Assembly: GCF_003589595.1 (NCBI RefSeq)
Contig: NW_020654810.1
Location: forward strand, 21,533,656-21,597,655
Length of the DNA stretch: 64,000 nt
Origin: Hyposmocoma kahamanoa
Taxonomy: Eukaryota; Arthropoda; Insecta; Lepidoptera; Cosmopterigidae
Reading direction: 5' to 3'
Shown here: piece after piece, positions 31,926-43,139 of the stretch
Layout of the letters: every line of letters starts with the position of its first letter
Position numbering within the stretch: the first letter of the stretch is position 1
Translations under genes and position numbers: made by a program
Notes under the pieces: model-generated
Database searches by the model: none
Seen by the model: only the letters and a program-made list of their open reading frames with translations
Told to the model about the DNA's origin: nothing

Positions 31926-32145
31926 TGAATGTTGATAATAATAATTAAAATCTAATGAAAATGTTCAATAATTCTATCCATAATTTTCTGCACTCCACTG
32001 CAGACCGTGTACTTCCTTGATTTAACTCTATTTCTGCTTTCCTAGTTAGCAAAGGTTACTTTAAAAAAATAAATAATTAATAACATATAACGAACTACTC
32101 CTCGCTCTTAATACGAAGCTGTAATAGATCGGTTTGTTTCTGCAA

Positions 32146-32661
32146 GGGCGTGTTCCCATACGTTGCAAAGTTTTATTTGTCGATGTAGTAGTAGTGGACG
32201 ACTGTCGCTTTTAGCCTGTTCCCATATCCTAAATGTCTGTCGTGACTATGTCGTGGACTTTTTTATTCCCACTAGATCGTGACGACAATGTATCGGTTCA
32301 CGTAGCCGCCTTGTCGTTTGCATGACAGAATCGTTTGATGCACAGCCGAAGGCGCGGGGAACGAGAGGGGAGAGTAGGGATCAGAACACGTGCAGACAAC
32401 GATAAATAAAACGTGACGACAATAGTAGCTGCGATTATCTGTCGTCACGTTTTTATCGTGAAGTATTATTTATCGTCAGATGACTGTCGTTCTAGCTCTT
32501 CCCATTTTACTGACAGCCTGTCGTCGTAACGTCAACAAAGTTATGAACGACAGTTAGTCGCGTTGTACTGTATATGAACAACTTCATTTAGAAATACGAG
32601 TCACGACACTTTAAACTGCACGACTATCTGTCGTCACGCACGACATAATGCGAACGCGCCC
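32146..32661. mobile_element. 516-bp hAT-like MITE
   Basis: The ends are GGGCGTGTTCCCATA and the complement of GGGCGCGTTCGCATTATG. Flanks TCTGCAA and TCTGCGG look like a decayed 7- to 8-bp target duplication. Inside, CTGTCGTCACG-type words recur on both strands at least eight times, like subterminal transposase-binding repeats. No transposase frame. Confidence 0.7.
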
Positions 32662-33454
32662 TCTGCGGCGTCTAACACTGCATCTCGTTATGTCGTATTT
32701 ATGAATGAAACGGGGAGACTTGACTTAACAAAATGTTAAACATCACTTGACATTACAACAATAATTCTAAAAACTATTATTTATCACGCCTTTATCATTT
32801 CATTGATTTAAATGTTTAAGCGATAAATTTATATAGAAACTAATAAACCAGTCTACTGTTAAAAATTCGTTAATATCGACCTAAAATGGTCTAACTCTAT
32901 GTTCAATTTTCAAGGCAACAATACTGTTTATCGTTTTGGTAACATTATGGAAAATAAGAATTCTTCTTCAACATAATTATGCGAATGAATACGCCAAAAT
33001 AAAGCGTGGAAATAAAAGTAGCAATAATATTTACAAATACTAAACACGGTAGCGCGAATTGTCCCCTCCGCTATCCGCTCGCAATAAGACCCCACATAAT
33101 CCTACACGTCCGTCTGTCGGTCTGTACGGCGCCACAGTTTTTATCTTGTTTATGTTGTAACTCGGTAGATTGAGTAAACAAACTATTCAGCCGACTGTAC
33201 TTAGTGGAACATATTTGCTGGTACAGGAAACTTCTTGTGTTTCAGTCTAATGGCCTGGAGATGGTTCCTTGTTTTGTTGTGTAAATAAATCGACAGGTAG
33301 ATATGTTAATATAGTTAATCAAAAACTCAATATAGATTGAAGCAAAAGAAGAAACATAATGAATTTCTATATTCTATGATGTTCTTTCAAAAAATATAAT
33401 AGAACAATATCGTCATCATAAACACGTAACCAATAGTACTGTTGGTCAGTTGGC
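32662..33454. other. unassigned, probably single-copy
   Basis: A GC-richer patch at 33045-33135 (CCCCTCCGCTATCCGCTCGC) has no recognised motif. No gene found. Confidence 0.4.
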
Positions 33455-34270
33455 CAAGCAGTAATGTGAACAATACTGCGTTCCGGTTTTAAAGGGTAAA
33501 GGTGTTAGTGAAATTACAGTGACATTGGATTTGTCAACTTATGTCCCAGGGTGACGGGCGTAGAGGCAGTGCTCCTAAGATCTTTGCTATTTAAAGCTCC
33601 GAGTGGCACTGCAACTGGACGGGCGTGTCGCTTACCTCCAGACACACGACTTGTTCATCCCATCACAAGTTTGAGGAAATTAACATTCTTACACTAGCGT
33701 CACAGTACACTTATGAAATAGTAATTTATGTTAAAAGGAATAGTAATTTCTTTACGAAAAATTGTGACAGACATAACATTAATACGAGGAATAAAAATAA
33801 ACTAGCTGTTCTTGATAGTCGTCTTCACAAAGTCAAAAAATCATTTAAGAGGCAATGTATACGCTTATATATCAAGATTCCGGTTGATGTACAAAATTTG
33901 CCTTTCACGAGGTTTTAAACTATAGTGAAACAAAAATTTTATACTAAAGGTTATTATATATAAGGTTATACAACTTCTGCGTACTTGGATGACAAAAATC
34001 CGTGGTGGTAACCAATTTAGCTCATAAAGGTAGTCTCGATCTCTGATGTTTGAGAGCAAAACAAAAAAATATATATTGTAAATGTTGAATGTGTAAAAAT
34101 GTATTTACAAAGAGCTACCCCTAGAGTTTCTTGCTCATCCTTCTCATGGGAATCTGCCTTACGAATGAGCGGTAGAGTTTAACCAATGTGCCGATTTCAA
34201 GTGTAATAATGCTTACCTATGAAATAAAGATTCTTTTGATTTTGATTTGATATCACAAAAAAAATATTTG
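33455..34270 (+). repeat. Rep-A copy 18, 5'-truncated and split by a LINE
   Basis: Rep-A sequence runs from CCAAGCAGTAATGTGAAC to TTCATCCCATCAC (33666) and resumes as TTGATATCACAAAAAAAA at 34247. The consensus reads CACTTGATATCATAAAAAAA, so the LINE entered exactly there. Confidence 0.85.
33667..34246 (+). pseudogene. LINE C-terminal fragment (family L1a), inside Rep-A
   Basis: It encodes the same protein tail as 14473: FEEINILTLASQYTYE, HNINTRNKNKLAVLDSRLHK and RQCIRLYIKIPVDVQNLP. A TAA now follows FTRF, so it is shorter than its relative. The 3' UTR carries GAGTTTCTTGCTCATCC, AATAAAG and a degenerate TTTGAT tail. It is 5'-truncated and non-functional. Confidence 0.88.
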
Positions 34271-34788
34271 CGTATTTGACAAGAACCACCTGTACCTTCA
34301 CCACGAGTTCACTGTGACAGTTGTCGCTAACCTACGTAATAGCCTAGCCTTTGCTTACGTCGATCGCCTTAATACTGTACTTTTCGGGAAGTATACATAC
34401 CGGTATTGTATAGGAAGGAGGAAGCAAAGCGCTTCGTGCAAATGGGTGGTATACCAAAGACATAGGGGTGGAGTTCTAAAGGTAAATTGAAAATTTCTTA
34501 CACACACTACCCGAAATGTATCAATATACTATTCAATCTCGCCTTGAAAAGGTCCAATTGGTAGGCAACATACGCTGGATGGAGTCCAGTTAGATCGAAG
34601 GATTTTTTGTCTTTGTGTTTGTTCTTAGTATCAATAATCAGGTCCAATTTTAAGCATTCATTAAACAAGACTACTGGCAGGGAATTTCACTCCATATTCG
34701 AACTACATATCAATGTAGAAGCTATTATAATAACAATCGTACACCAGAGTACCACTAATATCCAACCGTTCCATTTGACTAACGGTGC
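34271..34788. other. unassigned, with a tSINE-1 scrap
   Basis: AGATCGAAGGATTTTTTGTC through TAGTATCAATAATC near 34590-34642 matches the tSINE-1 body. The rest is unassigned. Confidence 0.4.
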
Positions 34789-34918
34789 CTACAGATTTGC
34801 TCGACTTTTTGACGATCGACACGCGTCGGTCTCTATTAGATATCGGTCGTCTGCTTCTTACACATTTACTTACTCCATTTTGTTCGATCTCACTTTAAAA
34901 AATCGAGTAAATCTGTAG
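34789..34918. mobile_element. 130-bp MITE
   Basis: CTACAGATTTGCTCGACTTTT at the left is the inverted match of the right end (complement reads CTACAGATTTACTCGATTTTT). The middle holds GACGATCGACACGCGTCGG. No coding capacity. Confidence 0.8.
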
Positions 34919-35424
34919 AGTTTTTAAACCATCGAAACATTCCATTTTCTATCTTAGGTCACAACATCACCTTCTACATCACAACGCTCTCTTAATACAT
35001 TGTTTCTCGTTCTGTGTCTAGCTTTCGCCAAATATACCAACAACCATTTTAATATTACAATGATTTTTTCTATTTTAACGACCAAAAGCAAACCCCAACT
35101 TCTTTAAATCGCAAAACAAATCAAATTTAAGGTTACCAACCTTAACAACAATCAGTCTTCAGCACGTGCGCGTTCGTTATAATGATAAATGACATTGATC
35201 GTGATCGTGATATGATAACGATACATCATGAGAGCGATGACGTGCTAATTCGCTAAGTTGACTTCTGATGAATGGTTGTGCAAGTGGGGTGATAATTTTG
35301 TTATTCTTATGGGATAGCTATCTTGGAGATTAGATGGGGTATAGTAGTAAATATTCGAAGATGCCGCCATTAAGGTAATTGGAAATATGTATTTTGTGAT
35401 ACCAAAGACCACCACGTAGTAGAT
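34919..35424. other. unassigned stretch
   Basis: GATCGTGATCGTGATATGATAACGATA near 35195 is mildly repetitive. No gene was found. Confidence 0.4.
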
Positions 35425-35592
35425 ACCATCAAACGCAAGACGAAGCTGTGGAAGACCCAGAACAAGATGGCGTGACGAATTGGACGCTATTTGAGGTCTT
35501 GGCCTGTAACGGCGTTAAGTCGCGAAAAGTTGAAAAAGGGAAGGGAGGCCATTGCCCTGCTGTGGGACAGTAATGGCTGAAAAATGAAATGA
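35425..35592 (+). pseudogene. LINE ORF C-terminal relic
   Basis: It reads CGRPRTRWRDELDA, a stop or frame break, then LRSWPVTALSREKLKKGREA and LLWDSNG before a stop. The GRPxTRWxD motif and terminal QWD-like residues are those of RTE-type ORF ends. A TGAAATGAAATG tail follows. Rep-A lies immediately downstream. Confidence 0.7.
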
Positions 35593-35593
35593 A

Positions 35594-35716
35594 ATGATAC
35601 CACATGACAAGAGAAACAAGTTTTACGCCTAGTAGACACGCCTATCCATAACAGTTGCAGTGCCACCAGAGCTTTAAATCGTAAAGTACTGGGGGCACTG
35701 CCACCGCACCTACTCC
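35594..35716 (-). repeat. Rep-A copy 19, 3' part
   Basis: GATACCACATGACAAGAGAAAC through CATAACAGTTGCAGTGCCACC to GGGGGCACTGCCACCGCACC. Confidence 0.8.
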
Positions 35717-36944
35717 GACGAAACCGTAATCGTATATCATTGACGGTTGTGAATATTCACAAAAGTCAATTATGTATGGCCGCCATCTTGAATTTAAAAG
35801 TTTTTGTTTCTGAATCTGACCATGTGATTAACAACTTTTATTTGAGAAGGATGTACTCTGATGTTCTGGCCAGGTAGCCTGTACTAATTCTAAAAACTTA
35901 GAAGCCAGTTATTTATATTTGTACCATGTTAAATAATGTTGCACGTTTAAAAAAATTCGGACAATTTCCGAATCCGAGAAATCCGGGCCGAAATGTCACA
36001 GATGTCCGAAGTGTCATTTTATCTCTAGATGTACAAGCGATATTTGTATTTTCTCTATATTATTATTCTAGTACACAGGAGACGTCTGAAGTGGGTCCGA
36101 GTTTTCTAGATCATTTATTAAGGCGCGATGTACCAATGAGAGATAAACTGTATCAAAAGAATTTGGGATAATAAACAAACCCTATATCGAGAAAGTGCAT
36201 ATCTCTTACAAGACTTCATTATAAATCAGAACATAAATATGCGCAAGAATGCCCTTGTTAACAGTGTAAGCTAGACTATTGATAAAATTTATTCCATTCC
36301 ACGACGACAGCGAAGCAAAAATGGGCCAATTCAAAAATAACAATTCTCAGCACACACACTCAGGCCACTGTAGCGTCAGCTAAAGTACGTACAATCACAC
36401 TACCAGCATAAAAACAAAGCCATCCCCACCGAATAACATTGATTTACAAGCTGTTATAGCATATAACATAATATAACGTCATATAACATCATATAACAAG
36501 CATATAAGTCTTTTTAATGGCCTACGTAAGAGCGGACATAGACGCAATAAAAACACGGATTTATATGTTTTTGGATTACACGGGGTGTGTTGTAGTTGTG
36601 TTGTAATTTACGAGTTGATCACTATTTGCAAATAAAGTGACATACGGTAGTAATTACGGTGCAGCTGCAGTTATCACAGGAAACATATTTCGTTGTTGTA
36701 AAACGAATTAATCATTGTCGCAGGAGTTAACACGCAAATGCCGCTAGATGGCGGTGATTGAAAATGCGCCGTTTCTGCGGTGTGACGATTTTATAAAAAG
36801 TGTATATTGTTGTGGCAGAAGTCTCCAGTAGCTCTTAGAGTCGAAGTCCGAGTACAACTGTGTACCCTCAGTTCACTTTTATAATAAGGATTAAGATCCT
36901 CTAGCAGCGCTAATACGTCAGGACTTCACAGGACGCAGCTTGCT
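35717..36944. other. single-copy stretch with a minisatellite and promoter-like motifs
   Basis: Four 10-bp units ATATAACATM lie at 36461-36500. CCGCTAGATGGCGG (36741-36754) resembles an insect CTCF core. TATAAAA at 36792 is followed about 35 bp later by CTCCAGTAG, a weak initiator. An 81-codon frame at 35926 has no recognised domain. Confidence 0.4.
36461..36500. repeat. 10-bp minisatellite, four units
   Basis: ATATAACATA, ATATAACGTC, ATATAACATC, ATATAACAAG in register. Confidence 0.9.
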
Positions 36945-37060
36945 ATACGACGACTTTGGTAGCCTGACGACCAATTTGAGTATTAACTTTTGAATGGGTG
37001 TTCTGGGAGGTACCCCAGAATGAAGTCCGTTGCTCTGGTACTTATAGTTCAAGGAATTCC
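36945..37060 (+). repeat. tSINE-4 body fragment
   Basis: GACCAATTTGAGTATTAAC, GGGTGTTCTGGGAGGTACC and CGTTGCTCTGGTACTTATAG match the body of the copy at 27365. Confidence 0.6.
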
Positions 37061-37135
37061 CTAGTTTGAGACAATTGGTGTAGTTGTTTGGAATATCTCG
37101 TGCTTCTGTAACGCGTAGAAGTTGCGTCTTGTTGT

Positions 37136-37326
37136 ACCAGCACATAATCATAACTCCGCACTTGGGAAACCCGAGGGTGCCATGGACACACACAGACAAC
37201 CACAAATTACACCCAAATTCACGAGAGAAATAAATGTAGGATATACAAACATTTCTCCCGGCCCGGGAATCGAACCCGGGACCTCTGCTTGATAATATAC
37301 CATGGTAACAGTTCGGCCACGGAGGA
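37136..37326 (-). mobile_element. tSINE-3
   Basis: In sense: CTCCGTGGCCGAACTGTTACC (A-box), GTCCCGGGTTCGATTCCCGG (B-box), GGGAGAAATGTTTG, TTTCTCTCGTGAATTTGGGTG, GTGTCCATGGCACCC and GGTTTCCCAAGTGCGG. Nearly full length. Confidence 0.85.
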
Positions 37327-37367
37327 ACTAAAGGCAAACTAAATGAGAATGCAGAAAAAAGCGTATG

Positions 37368-37593
37368 TTTTTTTTTATAACATCAAGTGACGGGACGAAC
37401 AAGTCGTGCGCCTGATGGTAAGAGACACGCCTGTCCATAACAGTTACAGTGCCACTCTGAGCTTTAAAAGAGCAAAGATCTGAGGGGCACTACCACTGTG
37501 CCCGTCACCCTGAGACGTAAGTTGACTGAAGACTTGTCAAAGTCCCATGTGCCTGTAATTTCACCAGCACCCTTACCCTTCAAAACCGGAACT
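37368..37593 (-). repeat. Rep-A copy 20, 5'-truncated
   Basis: It matches from the T-run to CAAAACCGGAAC, then stops. It carries a small duplication (TTGACTGAAGACTTGTCAA). Confidence 0.85.
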
Positions 37594-39865
37594 TCAGAAT
37601 CGGAAAATATGTAGTATATTGTATATACTACAAATATAATAACTATGGCCTAGTAGAAATTAACCCGGTCAACTAAAAGTGCCTGTTCTAATATCACAAA
37701 CCTATAAACCTCACATTACTATCAATTTTAAACAGCCAGTGTGTCCATAAATAAATGTGTTATTAATTCTATAACTTCCAGTAAGACACTATTTAAGGTC
37801 TGTGTCTATAACACCCTGTAGTCTACGTGTTACTATTTTCTGCGATAAAGCTGTTATTGTGATATCAACGGTGGTTCCTTCAACCCTAGCCGCCACCGTT
37901 ATTTATATTTATTACATTATATTTTTGAATCAATTAAATATTATCAAAGCCCTAATTTAATTGTATGTCAAATGTCTACATAACAATAAAGCTCAATTGT
38001 TAAAAAATAAAACGCAAAAAAAATAACACGGAAGCGCAAACGCCAAGTTACAGTATATATAAACCGCAAAAATGTTCATACATGGTAAATAAAAAATGTA
38101 CTAACATGATTGACACCGGAGACTCTGGTCTTGTTCAATTTAGATAGGTTGGTGCCCATTCGTAGCCATCAATAACCTTCCCTCTCGAACTTTGCATATA
38201 AATTACCATGCACAAAAGTCTTAAATATTTTGTCCAATGTTTTATCAACTATTTGGCACATATAAGGGCACTGTTACTCGACAGTTTTTATCACAATCAC
38301 TGTAGTCTTTTTATTTATTTTGAACACAGTCTGTAAAAAAGTTTATTGAAAAAGTCATATAAGAACCACTTTGTTACGTCGCGGAAGAGCTGGAACAAAA
38401 ATTTATCCTTTTATTATAATTTATTGAAACTGAACCAAAATATAAACGCCAAGTAATTTTCTGAACATAATAAATAAAAGAAAAATATATTAAAATACCA
38501 CCCGCTCATTCGTTGATATTTCTACAGATCGATAAAGTTTTGTTATTTGTTTATAAAGTAGTAGTCACATGTATTTAGTTCCACGTTGAACAATTGGAAT
38601 CTTAAAATTTCTATAATAAATAAATGTCTATTGTAAAAACTTGACCTTTTTTTATAACTCGTAAATATAAAACTTTCATTCAGAATCAAGAACCACGTTG
38701 TTGAATGGCCCTGTAATCTCCGTTTACGCCTACTATGACCGCTTTATTGGCAGATGCCACATGTGTACAATTATTTATGCTGCAATTACAATTGTTTCTG
38801 TATCGACGAGAAAGATATTTCGACTTGTGCGATGTTCCGCGATTTGGTTTGCGTAGGTTTTGTCTCTTGTTACTATATTATAGTAACAAAGAACAAAATA
38901 ACGTATTCGAATACGTCAAGTTCTCAAATAACGATTTGTGTATTTTATGGCAACGTGTATATATTTATTGTAAGTGTAAGTTTATTCAGGTATATTCATA
39001 TATACTAAAATATATGTAGGTATAATATATCGTCGATTAGCTTTCCCATATCTCAAAGCCTTTGTCCACATTAGTTTTAAGCTTTCTATGTACTGTTTTT
39101 GTTCTTGTGTTTGAGCAATAAAGTGTGTATCTGATATCCATTTATGGTTTTCTTTAAAATTATCTTCGATACTTTTCGGGAGCACTGATTGAGTGCAAAA
39201 TTGACCCTTTTTTTTACTTATTACTGACATTTATTCGGAAAATGCAAAATTTTATAGTGATTGGTATTGCTGCTGATGATTTAGATGATTTTGCGATAGG
39301 CCACTATTCTAGAAAGCCATCGTACTGTTAAATATTCTATTATATTCTACGTAATTTATGCTTCCAAATGCATGTAATTTCTTTTTACTGTTTCCGTGTC
39401 ATAAAGATTTATGTATCAGAACATTTAGTCTTAACAAAGTAAAGATTTTTATTATTACTCCCCTTTTTTTAATGCAAATTTGACTTTTATTTTTAAAATT
39501 ATTTGTACAATAGTTATTGTCTCGGAATGGTACAATAAGACTGACATTCGAAAATCACTTCAAGACAATCCAATTTAAATGTATTCATTGTTACGACATT
39601 GGCCTAAAATGGGCATAAGCTTTCGTTGAGAGTTGCGCCTACGCAGCTGCGAAGCGTGGGTGAGCTGGCAAGCAATGCGTGTATTGTGCTAGATTTCGAT
39701 TTGGGTTAAATAGATTATTTTCTCGCATAGACGTATTAGCGCAAAAAATATACTGATTTGAATTATTAAACAGACAAAAAAAATCTAAAACAACCGCCAA
39801 ATTTAAGTATTTGCACAATTAGGTTAATGATTAGTCTGCTACATTATAATACACTTGTACTGTTA
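37594..39865. other. long single-copy stretch without recognised repeats
   Basis: 2.3 kb of AT-rich DNA without any of the window's repeats. Two overlapping plus frames at 38735-39019 are leucine- and cysteine-rich with no domain. A perfect 23-bp palindrome TTGTTACTATA-T-TATAGTAACAA lies at 38868-38890. Confidence 0.45.
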
Positions 39866-39867
39866 TA

Positions 39868-39960
39868 ATTTTTTTCAATTAAATATACTTTCTTTAACGT
39901 TTTTTCAATTAAATATATTATCTTTATCTTTTTTTTCAATTCAATATAGGTAATTTCTTT
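39868..39960. repeat. roughly 30-bp minisatellite, three units
   Basis: TTTTTTCAATTAAATATA repeats with TTCTTTAACG, TATCTTTATC and TAATTTCTTTA variants. Confidence 0.8.
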
Positions 39961-40552
39961 AATTTTTTTGGTATTACTGCGTAAAAGTTTCACAATCTCG
40001 TTATAACTTCCAAACAGTTAAGCATTATCTGGTAGGAATGTCAGTTGCAAATATTTATAGATTTCCAATATTTATAGAATGTTCCCGCACTGCTAAATAT
40101 TTATAAAAGTATTCTCTCGAATTACAAAGTATTCATAAAAATATTTACACACATTACAAAGTATATATACCATACACTCAACAGTTTTACACATGTCTAC
40201 TTTCAATTTCACCACCCTTATCAGTGATCTAACAGGAATACAATGTGTTAGTAATAACACAGAACAGTGAGTCATCGGTATACCATAGAGTTACAGTTTT
40301 ACTTTTTATAATAAAACCGTGACTTTTGTATACAAAAACTTTTGTCACCCAAATTACTATACGTACTTCGACCACAAACTGCAATTTGACATGTTTGTCA
40401 AATTGCACGTATTGCATGTTAAATAAAGTTATTTTAATTTTGAACATGAAACATTTATTCGAAATATTTTGGTCAATTTTTTACCGTAGCGCCATCTCAG
40501 TGGTCAAACATCGTAACATTCAATTAACTCAATAATTACAATTATTAAAGCG
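39961..40552. other. unassigned, with one hairpin
   Basis: No gene found. GTAGCGCCATCTCAGTGG near 40485 is the reverse complement of the GATGGCGC-type word seen in tSINE-1. Confidence 0.4.
40381..40406. repeat. perfect hairpin, 11-bp stem, 4-nt loop
   Basis: GCAATTTGACA and TGTCAAATTGC around the loop TGTT. Confidence 0.9.
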
Positions 40553-40840
40553 ACATCTCTAGTCGGCGGCTGGTAGCTGTAAAGGTACCTAGCTGAGTGA
40601 AGAAATAGATTTCTTACAGATGGCGCTACGACAAAAAAGTCGTTAAATACCAAAAAACAAAGATCCGTTAATTTTTTAAAGTTATCCGTAAGGTCCGTTG
40701 GTTCGTTCCATGGCTTAGTTGGCATAGCGTCTGACACGGTTTGCTGGAGGACCTTGGTGCGAATTCGGATTGATTTTTTTCTAAGTGTTCGATCTTTGTA
40801 TGAATAATTATAACAAAGATGAATTATGATAACAAAGTTC
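40553..40840 (+). mobile_element. tSINE-1, full copy with 5' extension
   Basis: The order is CGGCTGGTAGCTGTAAAGG, TACAGATGGCGCTACGAC, a tRNA-like head with CATGGCTTAGTTGGCATAG (A-box) and GTGCGAATTCGG (decayed B-box), then GTTCGATCTTTGTATGAATA and ATTATAACAAAG. The AGATGGCGC word at 40618-40626 resembles an insect CTCF core. Confidence 0.8.
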
Positions 40841-42664
40841 ATATTTATGAACCACAGCCTACGTATACCAGAAGCCAGAACGTTTAATCGAAAACAATGA
40901 CGATTGAAGTCGTTCTTTTTTTTAAATTAAACATTCTAATATATTTGGCCAATGGTATAAATGGACATTGTTATCATAATGCAACTTTTTTTTGTTCCTC
41001 TATATATCGCGTGAGTGTATATTAGAAAACTAACCGAATATTTTTCACAATTTTGTCTGTCCTTCATTGTGTCTGTCGTCTATCTATCTATAATCTATAA
41101 TTATATATATATATATATAAACGATTGCATGAAAGAGAATGAGTAATCTCATACAAACGATCAATATAAAACTAACCAAGTTTTAAATATACGAAAAGGA
41201 AGGGTTGTGGCCCTCCGCAACACAGATAGCTATTTTGATACTATTCATAGAGCAGTCTTGTGGAACAGAGATTATATTCATTAATTTTCTATCCTTTGTA
41301 AGCATTATTCAGTTTTGAAAATAGTGAAATCGAACAAACAATGGAATTGCAAAATTAACTTTTGAGACATGGCCTACACCATAGATTCAAAAAACTGTTT
41401 TAGTCATTAATTTCTTAACTTGTAAAATCCTAGTATTTTACTAATAAGTTTAAATAAGCAAAATAAATTTGCATAATCTCTTTTCTAACAGTGAAAATAA
41501 AGGTAGTAGTTATTTTTTAAACAGGCTCTATATTTTCGAGCAGCGGTTAGGTTTGTTTATTCCATATAAGCACAGCTCGCACTCTGTTATGATATTTTTG
41601 TTACGTAATTTATTTTAGTTACTTAGTCGAATAATTTTGCTAATTAGTCTTGTGTCTTATCAAATTGTATTAAGTATTAAATCGAAAACAGAAAGAATTA
41701 TCATTATATTACGGAATAAACAATGTTTCTTTCTTTCTTTGCCGATGTGTTACGTTGAATACATTTTCCTCTTATTACTCTTGCTATATCTCCATTTACG
41801 GACTAGCTGTGTTAATTAGCTTTAAGCATACTACAACAGGGCAATGTATTTTCCATTAGCACTTCATATTTTGATCCGTAGCTCGTGTCAATCACGTTCT
41901 ATAAATAAGTTATATTTCAGATAGGCAAACACAAAAATGGTAGACAACGGTCGATTAGTGGATAATATTCGCTGTCTCAAAGCCGATTGTACGCCTTATA
42001 TAATTACAATATGAATGTTAGATACGGTAGTTAATGAGCGATTAACTAAACATACATAGCCTAGTACAAGTTCAAATAACCATCAACGCTCCGCCAAGAG
42101 AATACAGAAAATTATTTACCATAACGTAGTTACGGCCATTAAAAATGGCAATAAAGGCAATGAAAATGGAAAATGAATATTTTTTAAATAATTAATGATG
42201 ATTAAATGTTACAATGGGGTTCGTTTATTACTCTACAATCGATCTAATTATCATTGAATTCATGCAGGGACAGATGATGTGCGGGTGGTTTGTATGAAAC
42301 GGTCAAATTGAAAAGAAATCAGTGAAATAAAAAATTTAAAATTGAGTAAAGAAAAAAATAGAAGAGTTTAATATGAGTTAATAATAAATTTCACCTTGAA
42401 AAACTGATACAAAATAATTTTTACTCCTTTAATGTTCCTTCACGTTGAAAAAAATCACGCGATTCGATTGAAAACACGTAAACTAGCCCTAAATTCACAG
42501 CTTTATTTGACACTTGAAAAAACCTCATTCAAAACACACGGGGTCTATATTTGTAAACATAGAGTTCGACAACCTCGTCATGCAGTCTATAAGCAAGGTC
42601 ACTTAGGATTTGGAATATCACTTGAATATCTATTCTATAACGTTTTTTGTTTTATATTTTGGTT
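40841..42664. other. single-copy AT-rich stretch
   Basis: A TATC/TA microsatellite lies at 41085-41120. No dispersed repeat was recognised. Frames at 41637 and 42432 lack domains. Confidence 0.45.
41085..41120. repeat. (TATC)n/(TA)n microsatellite
   Basis: CTATCTATCTATAATC then TATATATATATATATA. Confidence 0.85.
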
Positions 42665-42850
42665 TTTGCGTCACTCGCGATCCAGCCAGCGCAATTCCTT
42701 CGGTGTTCCAACCAAGCGTGCGTCCACACCGTGCGGGAGCCAAACCCTTACTGAGTGTTGTCGTCCCCGAGTCCGCGCACTCCCTGCTCCCTGCTCGCCA
42801 GTGAGGGCGCAACTTATTTGGCCTCTTTGTTGTGGACCTAAGAAGGGTAA
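42665..42850. promoter_or_regulatory. GC- and CpG-rich block in AT-rich DNA
   Basis: This 185-bp block (GCGTCACTCGCGATCC, ACCGTGCGGGAGCC, CCCCGAGTCCGCGC) stands out sharply from its flanks and contains no repeat. It could be a promoter with first exon. On the plus strand AAGAAGG then GTAAAT at 42848 is a weak splice donor. The 165-codon plus frame through it (42432-42929) changes composition at its borders and is not convincing. Confidence 0.4.
42721..42756 (-). promoter_or_regulatory. minus-strand initiator plus DPE
   Basis: Read on the minus strand, ACTCAGTA places an initiator A at 42752. GGACG lies exactly at +28 to +32 (42725-42721), matching the RGWYV downstream promoter element at its required spacing. 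No TATA box is present, as expected for DPE promoters. The transcript would run leftward. No coding exon was identified. Confidence 0.42.
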
Positions 42851-43139
42851 ATTATTACGGTTTTGCGATAACATAATAGAACGATGCACTAAATTATCGT
42901 GCCGTTTTTACTGCCCGTTTAAATATTGAATATTATGGCACATATTTTATATGTCGAGGCCCGAAAATATGGAATCAAATTCGTTTTAACACTTGCGGGA
43001 TAGGATTTAGTTATCTGTGCGAGAACGTGCCACGCATAAAGCAAGGAAATATGCGGGTTGCGTTGATAATGTAACGAACCTCTTTGTGGAAGTTACAACC
43101 CTGGTGCCCGATTATTTTTTTTATTATGGTCTGAAAGTC

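Noticed and set aside
36792..36830. TATA box plus initiator
   Set aside because: The spacing is too long (about 35) and the initiator is weak; TATAAAA is common in AT-rich DNA.
36918..37337. 139-codon minus-strand frame
   Set aside because: It is composed of a tSINE-3 copy and a tSINE-4 body fragment in antisense.
38735..39019. Two overlapping frames of 84-94 codons
   Set aside because: Low-complexity AT-driven composition, no domain, no splice or promoter support.
42432..42929. 165-codon plus-strand open frame
   Set aside because: It crosses from AT-rich to GC-rich DNA and back with no domain and abrupt composition change. The GC-rich block alone explains the lack of stops.
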